Source: Bacteroidales bacterium (GTDB lineage: Bacteria > Bacteroidota > Bacteroidia > Bacteroidales > F082). From it: a stretch of 64,000 nucleotides of DNA. The stretch spans positions 157,174 through 221,173 of the forward strand of contig JAFPUN010000021.1 of assembly GCA_017395365.1 (NCBI GenBank), in the 5' to 3' direction. Each line of letters begins with the position of its first letter. Position 1 is the first letter of the stretch. The notes beneath the pieces were generated by a model that was not told where the DNA came from, did no database searches, and saw only the letters and a program-made list of their open reading frames with translations. Shown piece after piece: positions 36,940-44,519 of this stretch. The translations under genes and the position numbers were made by a program.

Positions 36940-37467
36940 TTAGTTTTTAATAACATCGAAATAATAATATTTACCATCATCCGGGATGGTATCCGTGCCT
37001 CCCGTCTCAAGCGCGACAAGCTTGTAGGTATTAATGGCGGCAAAACCGTGCATGCGCAATTGTTGCTTGGAGTTCTTGAGCACATAACCCGTCACATTAT
37101 AGGCTCTCAATCTATTGGAACCATAGTGTTGATATCCGCTTGACATGTGCACCATAAAGTCGTCGTTATTGGGCGAAGGCTTGCCGGTGAATGTCCTGTT
37201 GAAGCCTTGGCTGGGGCAGTTGATCTTGAACTCAACCTGGCTCCCTGAATACGGCGCGACGCTGATTTCGGCATTGTCGCAGGCATAGCGTCCCGCACCT
37301 TCAACGCCCTCAAAGGCATCGGCCACATTGGAATATGAGTAAGTTCCAATGATGTCATTGTTGGTGTAACCATAATAGTTTTCCCATTCTGTCTTCGAGC
37401 CTCCATTGCATGAGGCGAAGAAAAGACCCATCAAGCAAAGTAGGGCCATTAATGTGTAGTTTTTCAT
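36940..37467 (-). CDS. Lipoprotein, paralogue of the 35255-35722 product
   Basis: This 175-residue product starts with MKNYTLMALLCLMGLFFASC, a lipoprotein signal. The motifs DIIGTYSYSNVADAFEG and YYFDVIKN at the end match the lipoprotein two genes downstream. The middle parts differ strongly, so the duplication is old. It lies nine bases after the M1 peptidase stop and nine bases before the T9SS repeat-protein gene. Function is unknown. Confidence 0.8.
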   Translation of the reverse strand: MKNYTLMALLCLMGLFFASCNGGSKTEWENYYGYTNNDIIGTYSYSNVADAFEGVEGAGRYACDNAEISVAPYSGSQVEFKINCPSQGFNRTFTGKPSPNNDDFMVHMSSGYQHYGSNRLRAYNVTGYVLKNSKQQLRMHGFAAINTYKLVALETGGTDTIPDDGKYYYFDVIKN

Positions 37468-37476
37468 GTTGTTGAT

Positions 37477-39789
37477 TTATTTGATGATTAGTTTTTCCGT
37501 TTCCATGACTTTCCCATCCTTGTCGAGTCTGACCACTGTGCACCACCCTTGCGGCAGACCTGAAGTTACGATTTCCACATCACGGACTTGCGTGTATTCG
37601 ACACGCTGCAATTCCTTGCCTTCAGCGCTGATGATACGGATTTGTCCATCGGAGGGTTCGCCCCACGACACACTGACACGTCCTTTGGCGGGATTGGGAT
37701 AAAGTTGCATAGCCTTCCCCTGCTCCAGGTGCTCATCCAATTTCAAGGAAGCCTTGTCCCAAACAGCAATGGCATATTCGCCTGAAGGAAAGTCATCGAC
37801 GACGAGACGGCCATGCCGCCAAGTGCTGCCAGGGTAGACTGTATGGGCGATTTCATGCCAAGCCTCGGATGCGTTGCGGCGATAAACCAAGGTAGCAGAG
37901 TCGTTCTCTGAATGGATGATGTCGTTTTCAGTAGAGTTGGTGAAGTCGAAAGCACCCTTTAATTGGGCTTCCCCGAAGTCACAGCGGTTGATGGTCCAGA
38001 AGTGTTTGGTCGACAAAGTGAGGTTCGGAACCAAAGGGTCGTCATAAGGACCCACGAGATGGTTCTCAACCGCGATGAAGACCGAGTCGGTCACCACTTG
38101 CGGCTCAATGCGGAAATTGGCGTAGTTTTGGACCGATGTCGTCTTCAGCATCATATTCTTTTGCGTCTTACCATCGAGCCAACCGTTGTTGAAGTCACCG
38201 ATGACACCGATAGGCTCAAAACCGACCGAACATGTTGCCTCGTAATGCAGGCCATCCCAAACGACTCTTGCGGTTTCAAGTTGGAATTCAGGGCCGATGA
38301 AGGTCAACTCGTAAGCATTGTGTTGCCCGATGTGCGTATCGCCAATGTGCTGGTATCGGTGATCTAGCGTCACATCATACCATTCGCCGGCCTGCTCCAC
38401 CGATTTGATGACAGCATAGAGGTGGGGCATACCGCTCGAATAGACATAGGTGTCGAAGAATCCATGCATGTCGATGCCCGAATATTGGGTCAGGGCTTCG
38501 CAAAGCTGTTCGGATGTAGCCGTCTGATAGGCATATTGTTGGAAATAGGCGCGCATGGCTGCAAGGAAGGTATCGCGTCCCATGTAGTTCATCATCGTGT
38601 TGACGATGACAGCGCCACGGTTGTAGACGGCATCGCTGTCGTAGGTCATATTCAGCGGCATATTGTTGAGCGGTATCCAATTGGCTTCGTTGTTGCACCA
38701 ACCTACAGCGCTGTTCACCATAGCGGCCATCGTATTCAGGTAACTCTCTTCTCCATATACGCCCAATTCATAGAACGCGCCCCAGAATTGCGCAAAGCCC
38801 TCATTCAGCCACATGTCGCCTGCCTCTTCGCAGGTCACCAGGTTACCCGACCACATGTGCGACAATTCGTGGGCCACATACTCCTCACCCGAGGTGTTAC
38901 CGTTGATAATACTGGCTGCAAAGGCGATGTTATCGGTGTGTTCCATGCAGCCCTTGCCCGTACTGACATAGCCGATGCGGTTGAAGGGATAAGCGCCGAG
39001 GATCTCCTCGAAAAAGGCAACAATCTCCTTGATATGGACGAAGGTACCCGGCACATTGTTCATCTGACTCGGTTTGGCATAGACCTCGATAGGGATGTCG
39101 CGCTCGATGCCGTGATAGACATCCTCCCAAAGGTCATACTCGCCAACAGCAAAGGAGATGTGATAGGTGGCAATCTCCTGCGGGGTCATCCAATGCCAAG
39201 TGGAGGTGCCGTCGCCGTTGTCGATAGTCTCGACAAACTCGCCGCCGCAGATGGCTTTCTTGTCGTTGGTCGTGGTGACATAGACATCGTATGAGGCCTT
39301 GTCAGTGAAGTTGTCGACGCAAGGAAACCAGGTCTTGCCCAAGTTGTGTGGCTGGCTGTCGAAACCCACGCCCAGGTTATAGACATAGTCGGTGCCCCAC
39401 CATTCCACGCCGCCCCAGGTCTCGCTGAAGGTGTTGCCTCCATAGCGCACGATAAGGGTCGCGTTTTCGTTGGCCACCAGGGCTTCCGCCAAGTTGATGG
39501 TCAAGAAATCACACTCTTGGCTGAAACTCTGCACATCGGTGAAGTCGCAGTCCACATCGCTAACGGTGAGGCTCTTCAACTCCAACACGATAGTAGTGAT
39601 ATTGTTGGCTGTTACAGTGAATTCGATATGGGTCTCGCCCTGCAATGTCCGATTGGCGAAATCGAAATCACCAACATGGATTTCATAGTGGGTCACATCA
39701 ATGCCTTCGCCGGCAGTTTGCGCTTGTATGGTGGCAAAAGACAGCAACAAGACCAAGGATAAGAATAGTCGTTTCATATTGCTATACAT
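37477..39789 (-). CDS. M1 family aminopeptidase with T9SS sorting domain
   Basis: This 770-residue zinc metallopeptidase has a signal peptide, an N-terminal beta domain, and the catalytic domain with HELSHMWSGN (zinc His about 307 and 311, catalytic Glu 308) and the third ligand in WLNEGFAQF (Glu about 330), 18 residues after the HExxH motif. The usual M1 exopeptidase motif appears as SGKGCMEHTDNIAF rather than GAMEN. The C-terminal 80 residues are a T9SS type A sorting domain (LYPNPAKGRVSV to EKLIIK). It is likely an extracellular peptidase that feeds peptides to the cell. The ATG at 39777 is an alternative start that gives a tidier signal peptide. Confidence 0.9.
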   Translation of the reverse strand: MYSNMKRLFLSLVLLLSFATIQAQTAGEGIDVTHYEIHVGDFDFANRTLQGETHIEFTVTANNITTIVLELKSLTVSDVDCDFTDVQSFSQECDFLTINLAEALVANENATLIVRYGGNTFSETWGGVEWWGTDYVYNLGVGFDSQPHNLGKTWFPCVDNFTDKASYDVYVTTTNDKKAICGGEFVETIDNGDGTSTWHWMTPQEIATYHISFAVGEYDLWEDVYHGIERDIPIEVYAKPSQMNNVPGTFVHIKEIVAFFEEILGAYPFNRIGYVSTGKGCMEHTDNIAFAASIINGNTSGEEYVAHELSHMWSGNLVTCEEAGDMWLNEGFAQFWGAFYELGVYGEESYLNTMAAMVNSAVGWCNNEANWIPLNNMPLNMTYDSDAVYNRGAVIVNTMMNYMGRDTFLAAMRAYFQQYAYQTATSEQLCEALTQYSGIDMHGFFDTYVYSSGMPHLYAVIKSVEQAGEWYDVTLDHRYQHIGDTHIGQHNAYELTFIGPEFQLETARVVWDGLHYEATCSVGFEPIGVIGDFNNGWLDGKTQKNMMLKTTSVQNYANFRIEPQVVTDSVFIAVENHLVGPYDDPLVPNLTLSTKHFWTINRCDFGEAQLKGAFDFTNSTENDIIHSENDSATLVYRRNASEAWHEIAHTVYPGSTWRHGRLVVDDFPSGEYAIAVWDKASLKLDEHLEQGKAMQLYPNPAKGRVSVSWGEPSDGQIRIISAEGKELQRVEYTQVRDVEIVTSGLPQGWCTVVRLDKDGKVMETEKLIIK

Positions 39790-39790
39790 T

Positions 39791-40354
39791 TTATTTCAAT
39801 AAAGGATTGGTATAGATTGGGTCGGTTTGTATCACATTGCTCTCATGCAAAGCGCGGTCAAGGATGCGGATTTCAAACTTGATCGTGTCGTTAGGCGACA
39901 AGGGATTCCGTACTATAAGCCTATAGTCCATCGTGCCGCTGATGGCTTTTGGTTCATCGTTGTCGCGCAGGCGATGGAAGCGGGCGTTGAAGGTCACGGT
40001 GTCATAAAGCACAAGAGTATCGGCGGGACTTGTCGGCACATGAGGGCTGAGCAAAGGCGTCTTCACAAAAACGCCATTTTCACACTTCAGGTAATCGATC
40101 ACCATATTATAATAATGTGCGTCACGGAAACCGAAAGGCGGCAGCGTGTCGCTGTCGTCGAGACCGAGGTCACCGTCGCCATCGGTATAGGAGAACGAAA
40201 TAATGCCCTCGCCGCTGAAAGTGCTGTCGGGATTCATCAAATAGGTAAAACCCTCGTAGGCAATCTTCGGCTCGATGGGGTACTCCACTGGCTTTTGGCA
40301 GGAGCATACCGCCAGAAGCAAAACAATCATTCCAATGAGCAAACGAATCTTCAT
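39791..40354 (-). CDS. Lipoprotein, first gene of the exported-protein operon
   Basis: The product has 187 residues from the preferred ATG at 40354, with a lipoprotein signal (MKIRLLIGMIVLLLAVCSC). The mature part has IISFSYTDGDGDLGLDDSD, a calcium-type Asp/Gly loop conserved in a Bacteroidetes lipoprotein family, and a C-terminal region of beta character. Its stop abuts the start of the M1 peptidase gene, so the two are coupled. It may assist the peptidase at the outer membrane, which is an inference. Confidence 0.8.
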   Translation of the reverse strand: MKIRLLIGMIVLLLAVCSCQKPVEYPIEPKIAYEGFTYLMNPDSTFSGEGIISFSYTDGDGDLGLDDSDTLPPFGFRDAHYYNMVIDYLKCENGVFVKTPLLSPHVPTSPADTLVLYDTVTFNARFHRLRDNDEPKAISGTMDYRLIVRNPLSPNDTIKFEIRILDRALHESNVIQTDPIYTNPLLK

Positions 40355-40510
40355 TGCAACAGTTTGAGGCGGTAAAAGTACTATTTTTTTTGCAAATGGG
40401 GACAAAAATAATCGGTCAGGATAATCTTTGACTATCAGGGGTTTAATACGGGATCCACAAAAAAAATCGTGGAAAAGTGTGGAAAATTGTTGACTTATTC
40501 ACAAAAGTTG

Positions 40511-40518
40511 TATATTTG
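40511..40518 (+). promoter_or_regulatory. Promoter -7 element of the zeta-toxin-like gene
   Basis: TATATTTG followed by C, an exact TAnnTTTG match. Transcription would start near 40524, which excludes the in-frame start at 40469 and supports the ATG at 40574. Confidence 0.7.
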
Positions 40519-40573
40519 CAGCGTGATTTGGCATGAAAAATGCCGTCACGAAAACGAGCAAATCATTCAATTG

Positions 40574-41167
40574 ATGCCGAGTTTATATATCATATCAGGT
40601 TGCAACGGAGCGGGAAAGACGACCGCCTCTTTGACTGTGTTACCCGAAACACTGCAGTGCAAGGAGTTCGTCAACTGCGACGAGATCGCCAAGGGTCTGT
40701 CGCCGCTCAACCCCGACGGTGCCAAAGTCGCCGCCGGCCGCCTGATGTTGTCGCGCATCAAGAAACTCATCGCTGACAAAGCAGACTTTGCCATCGAGAC
40801 CACCTTGGCCGCCAAATCCTACCACTCCCTTATCATCAAAGCACGCGAGCAGGGCTATAAGTCCAGCCTGATCTATTTCTGGCTGCAAAGCCCAGAACTG
40901 GCCATCCAGCGCGTTGCCGAGCGAGTGAAGCACGGCGGTCATCATGTGGACGACAGTATCATCCGCAGGCGTTACAAAGCGGGCATCAAGAACTTGTTTC
41001 ACCTTTACTGCCCCATTGTCGACTATTTTCTGTTCATCGACAACAGCATCATGCCCTCCGAAGTCATCGCCGAAGGAAACATCAAATCCATCAAGTTTTA
41101 CAATGAAGAAAAATTCAAAAAGATCAGACAATATGACAACAGTAACAGTGAATGCCAAGAAGAATGA
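40574..41167 (+). CDS. Zeta-toxin-like P-loop ATPase/kinase
   Basis: The product has about 197 residues. It opens with a Walker A motif (SLYIISGCNGAGKTTAS) and has NCDEIAKGLSPLNPD, FAIETTLAA and the lid-like arginines RRRYKAGIKNLF, the pattern of the zeta toxin family. Characterised zeta toxins phosphorylate UDP-N-acetylglucosamine and block wall synthesis. Many relatives in Bacteroidales are uncharacterised, and some act in other settings. A promoter at 40511-40518 supports this start. The small gene at 41133-41333 overlaps its 3' end. Confidence 0.85.
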   Translation: MPSLYIISGCNGAGKTTASLTVLPETLQCKEFVNCDEIAKGLSPLNPDGAKVAAGRLMLSRIKKLIADKADFAIETTLAAKSYHSLIIKAREQGYKSSLIYFWLQSPELAIQRVAERVKHGGHHVDDSIIRRRYKAGIKNLFHLYCPIVDYFLFIDNSIMPSEVIAEGNIKSIKFYNEEKFKKIRQYDNSNSECQEE

Positions 41168-41333
41168 AGTTTCGTCCTTCACCAAGAAATTGATGAGTGG
41201 TCTCGACCTCTCGATGCAACGATTGCTTGCTATGCGTTGCCGCCACAACGGTACCTTCTGCTTCTGCGATGCCGATGGTAACATCTACACCGTGAAAGCC
41301 AAGGAAGTCAGAGCCATGATGGAACAGGAATAA
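41133..41333 (+). CDS. Small protein overlapping the zeta-toxin-like gene
   Basis: The 66-residue product begins MTTVTVNAKKNEVSSFTKKL and ends KAKEVRAMMEQE. It starts 35 bases before the stop of the zeta-like gene in another frame, so the two should be translated together. It has a charged, mostly helical look, with two cysteines in TFCFCDADGN. Position suggests an antitoxin or partner, although the known epsilon antitoxin lies upstream of zeta and looks different. A strong terminator follows 24 bases after its stop. Confidence 0.7.
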   Translation: MTTVTVNAKKNEVSSFTKKLMSGLDLSMQRLLAMRCRHNGTFCFCDADGNIYTVKAKEVRAMMEQE

Positions 41334-41356
41334 CCTTCCGACATTACATAGAATCT

Positions 41357-41397
41357 AACCACGACTTGCAGCATCGTGCTGCGAATCGTGGTTTTTT
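41357..41397 (+). terminator. Terminator of the zeta-like operon
   Basis: A stem of about 15 pairs (AACCACGA and GCAGCA with TGCTGC and TCGTGGTT) is followed by a run of six T. It lies directly before the promoter of the fucosidase gene. Confidence 0.85.
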
Positions 41398-41399
41398 CG

Positions 41400-41407
41400 T
41401 ATCTTTG
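41400..41407 (+). promoter_or_regulatory. Promoter -7 element of the fucosidase gene
   Basis: TATCTTTG, an exact TAnnTTTG match, 20 bases before the ATG at 41428. It adjoins the terminator of the upstream operon. Confidence 0.7.
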
Positions 41408-41427
41408 GCGCATCAAAACTCCGCTCC

Positions 41428-42843
41428 ATGAAGAAAACAGCATTACTCCTCTTACTAGGTACACTCTGCACCCTCTCCTTCGCCCAAACTGACGACCAGT
41501 TTCCCGAAACCGACCCCGTCATCACCAACCGCATCAGCCAATGGCAGGATTTGAAATTCGGCTTTATGATGCACTGGGGTATCTACGCCCAATGGGAAGT
41601 CGTTGAGTCGTGGTCCATCTGCAACGAGCCTTGGATCAATCGCGACGGTGCCGATTATTACAAATACAAAACTGACTATCAAAACCTTAACAAAACCTTT
41701 AACCCAAAGAGTTTTGATCCATCAAAATGGGCCGAGGCCGCCAAAAACGCGGGCATGAAGTACGTCGTCTTCACCACGAAACATCACGACGGCTTCTGCA
41801 TGTTCAATACCAAGGAGACCTCCTACTCCACCGTCGACCCAAGCTGTCCGTTCTCGAAGACTCCCAAGTCCGACATCGCCGGCGAAGTGGTGAAAGCCTT
41901 CCGCGAAAAAGGTTTTTGGACTGGCCTTTATTTCTCCAAACCTGACTGGCACTGCGATGACTACTGGGCACACGAGTGGGCCACCCCCGACCGCAATGTC
42001 AACTACGACCCGACTGCCATGCCCGAGCGTTTCGAGAAATACAAGCAATTCACCCACAGACAGATACGCGAACTCACCCACAACTACGGCGACATCGACA
42101 TCCTTTGGCTTGATGGCGGCTGGGTGCGTCCCGAATGGAGCGTGAACGACGAAACGCGTCCATGGCTGGGTTGCCAAGGCTACATCCAAGACATCGACAT
42201 GCCCACGGTGGCAAAAATCGCCCGCGAGAACAACCCCGACCTCATCATCGTCGACCGCTCCGTAGGCGGCAAATATGAGAACTACCAAACACCAGAGCAA
42301 CAAGTGCCTGACTCGCTCCTGCCCTATCCTTGGGAGACCTGCATGTCGATGGGCGACTCGTGGTCATACGTCTCCACCGACAAATACAAGAGTACCAACA
42401 AGTTAATCCATCTGCTCTGCGACGTGGTGGCCAAAGGCGGCAACTTCCTCCTCAACGTGGGTCCCGATGCCGACGGCAACCTGCCCGACACGGCCCTGCT
42501 CCGCATGAAGGAAATCGGCGAATGGATGCATGTGAACGGTGAGGCCATCTACGGCACTCGCCCCATCTATCCCTTCACCTACGGCAAGTTCCGCTTCACG
42601 CAAAAAGGCGACAAGGTCTATGGCATCTTCCTTTTGAACGAGCAGGAAAGCCCCGTGCCCGACACCTATTGGTTCGATGGCAAAGGCATGAGCCTGAAGA
42701 CGGGCAGAATCAAGGTCTTAGGCAGCAAAAAGAAAGCCTCCATTTGCAAGGAGGCTGATGGTCGATACCGCATCGACTTCCCGAGCCACCTCGAAACGCC
42801 CCATGCGGTGGTGTTTGAGATGAAGAAAACAGGTCGTTTTTGA
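41428..42843 (+). CDS. Alpha-L-fucosidase, GH29 family
   Basis: This 471-residue exported glycoside hydrolase has a signal peptide (MKKTALLLLLGTLCTLSFAQ). The GH29 barrel shows DLKFGFMMHWGIYAQWE, TKHHDGFCMFN and IDILWLDGGW; the Asp at about 229 is the family nucleophile. It should release alpha-L-fucose from host or plant glycans, probably in the periplasm, since there is no lipobox or sorting domain. The catalytic domain is followed by only a short beta domain. Its last six codons (KKTGRF) and the next 170 bases resemble the 3' end of the regulator gene at 44520-46160 and its downstream region, so the 3' end may have been exchanged by recombination. Confidence 0.93.
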   Translation: MKKTALLLLLGTLCTLSFAQTDDQFPETDPVITNRISQWQDLKFGFMMHWGIYAQWEVVESWSICNEPWINRDGADYYKYKTDYQNLNKTFNPKSFDPSKWAEAAKNAGMKYVVFTTKHHDGFCMFNTKETSYSTVDPSCPFSKTPKSDIAGEVVKAFREKGFWTGLYFSKPDWHCDDYWAHEWATPDRNVNYDPTAMPERFEKYKQFTHRQIRELTHNYGDIDILWLDGGWVRPEWSVNDETRPWLGCQGYIQDIDMPTVAKIARENNPDLIIVDRSVGGKYENYQTPEQQVPDSLLPYPWETCMSMGDSWSYVSTDKYKSTNKLIHLLCDVVAKGGNFLLNVGPDADGNLPDTALLRMKEIGEWMHVNGEAIYGTRPIYPFTYGKFRFTQKGDKVYGIFLLNEQESPVPDTYWFDGKGMSLKTGRIKVLGSKKKASICKEADGRYRIDFPSHLETPHAVVFEMKKTGRF

Positions 42844-43011
42844 CCCGATTTTCGCCCTCGCGGACCAAGAAAAATCTGTATTGTTTTCTCGTAACGTATT
42901 GATTTTCAAGTTTAGTTTCAAAGAAAAATATGGATTCGGCCTTTCGGGTGGTTTTTTCAGCGAAAACTATCTGTAGTTTTGCGTTCAAGTATCAATCAAA
43001 ACGTTACAAAA
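42825..43011 (+). repeat. Duplicated segment, copy A: regulator 3' end and spacer
   Basis: From about 42832 the sequence aligns with 46112-46299 over nearly its whole length. Shared blocks include TTTTGACCCGATTT, the AGAAAAA that follows, TTGATT with TCAA, GGCC with TTCGGGT, and GGTTTTTT/GTTTTTT ahead of the promoter. In copy B the first part codes for the end of the regulator. Here it codes for the last codons of the fucosidase and then lies untranslated. Confidence 0.75.
42974..42981 (+). promoter_or_regulatory. Promoter -7 element of the Asp-box pseudogene
   Basis: TAGTTTTG, an exact TAnnTTTG match. It excludes the in-frame ATG at 42930 and points to the ATG at 43012 as the original start. 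Confidence 0.65.
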
Positions 43012-44487
43012 ATGCGAAAAAAAAGTTTTACGCCTTGCTTGCGCTTCTGCTGGCGGCGGGAGGAGTGACGATGCAAGCGCAAACGGAAGATGATTTCTGG
43101 ATTGAGGTCAACACCAACGGCGAATGGTTTCATCATCCTGTCGGGCCCAGCATCGACACTGTTTATGCGGCATCAATGCACGGTGTCTATCGAAGTGTAG
43201 ACACATGTCAGACTTGGCAGTGTGTGGGGTTTGAGAACCAATCTGTTGATTTTCTATATCTTTCCGAAGACGATGAGTTGTAAGCTTCCATTAATAGTAC
43301 ATCCCCTTTATATAAATGGGATGGATATTCATGGAACCCCTTGGGATATGCTTCCTTTTCGGCACCTCGATCATTCATTAAGGCATCTGACGGCACGCTT
43401 TATGTTGGCGACTTTAGAGGTATAAGTATGTCGGTTGACGGTGGTGATACTTGGTGGACTTCGTGGGACAATCCCCATGAAAGAGTGTCCGACGTTAATG
43501 GTTTTGTTGAACTTGACGATGGAACCCTGTTCGCATGTTTGACTAATTCTAGCGATTATCATATAGGTGTTATCCGTTCAATAGACCATGGGCTTTCTTG
43601 GGAGTCGGTTGGCTTGGATGAGAACTATTTGATTTCTTTCGCAAAAAGTCCAGACGGAACTGTATATGCAGGATGTGATGGATATAATAACGATGAAGAT
43701 GTCGGCGTGTTTAAGACAGAAGATAATGGGGAGACTTGGGAAATGCTGAATGGTGATTTTCGTGTCAATTCCATTGTAATTGATGACAATGACAATGTTT
43801 ACATTGCCCATATCGACTTTCAAGGATTGTATCGTTCTAATGACGGTGGCTATAATTTCGATAACATCAGTTCTGGCATGGATTATATTCAGACAGGCCT
43901 ATCCTTATTGCCCGATGGGCTATATGTTATCATACGAGTATAACGGCTCTGTCTTCTTTGGAAAGATGTTCGTCAGCCGTAAGACAGTTTACACGCCTTT
44001 TGAACTTGAAGTGGTTACAGAGCCAAGTGATGGTGGCGTGGCAAACGGTTCCGGGACATACCTTTTCGGTGAAAGAGCCCATCTGACGGCCACAGCAAAT
44101 GAGAACTACCTGTTTGTCGGCTGGACCAACCAAGACGGCGACACCATTTCAACAGATTCTGATTATGCCCACATGGTTGCGAGAGGAGGACAGATTACGG
44201 CGCATTTTGTAAATGATGATGGCATTGAAGAAACAAGAAAGCATAACATGACGGTTTTTCCTAATCCAGGAAACAATAGCATTACCATCAGTACAGCTTT
44301 GCCCAATGCCCGCGTGGAAATCTACGATTTGACTGGGAAACTGGTTTACAATCAAGAGATTACCGACAATGTCACTTCGATAAATACAGAAAACTGGCCT
44401 TCGGGGATGTATTTTTGGAAGGTGGTTTTCGGCACTTCGACAGGCTCAGTGACTGAAGCTGAATGTGGGAAATGGATTAAGAAATAA
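43012..44487 (+). pseudogene. Broken Asp-box (BNR) surface protein with T9SS sorting domain
   Basis: Three lesions interrupt one continuous protein. First, the ATG at 43012 leads into an A-run (43017-43024, eight bases) that is one base short of the frame giving a signal peptide (FYALLALLLAAGGVTMQAQ). Second, an in-frame TAA stands at 43281. Third, a frameshift occurs near 43930. Between them are five Asp-box repeats of the form S-x-D-x-G-x-(T/S)-W, such as SVDGGDTWW, SIDHGLSWE and TEDNGETWE, as in beta propellers. A bacterial repeat domain (about FGERAHLTATANENYLFVGW) and a T9SS type A sorting domain (VFPNPGNNS to the end) follow. Sequencing error could explain one lesion but hardly three. 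Confidence 0.8.
44305..44427 (+). repeat. Sorting-domain segment, copy 1 of a 123-base duplication
   Basis: This stretch codes for NARVEIYDLTGKLV through WPSGMYFWKVV and is almost identical in bases to 47686-47808, differing at about a dozen positions. The shared end of two otherwise unrelated surface proteins points to recombination or recent duplication of the T9SS sorting cassette. Confidence 0.8.
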
Positions 44488-44506
44488 AACACATTCAATT
44501 ATTTCC

Positions 44507-44514
44507 TATATTTG
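44507..44514 (+). promoter_or_regulatory. Promoter -7 element of the TPR/LuxR regulator gene
   Basis: TATATTTG followed by C, an exact TAnnTTTG match only five bases before the ATG at 44520. The predicted transcription start falls on or next to the A of the ATG, so the messenger would be leaderless. Confidence 0.65.
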
Positions 44515-44519
44515 CATCC

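Noticed and set aside
42930-43283. 117-codon frame beginning MDSAFRVVF
   Set aside because: Its start lies upstream of the promoter at 42974-42981. It is only the first part of the broken Asp-box protein gene read from a false start.
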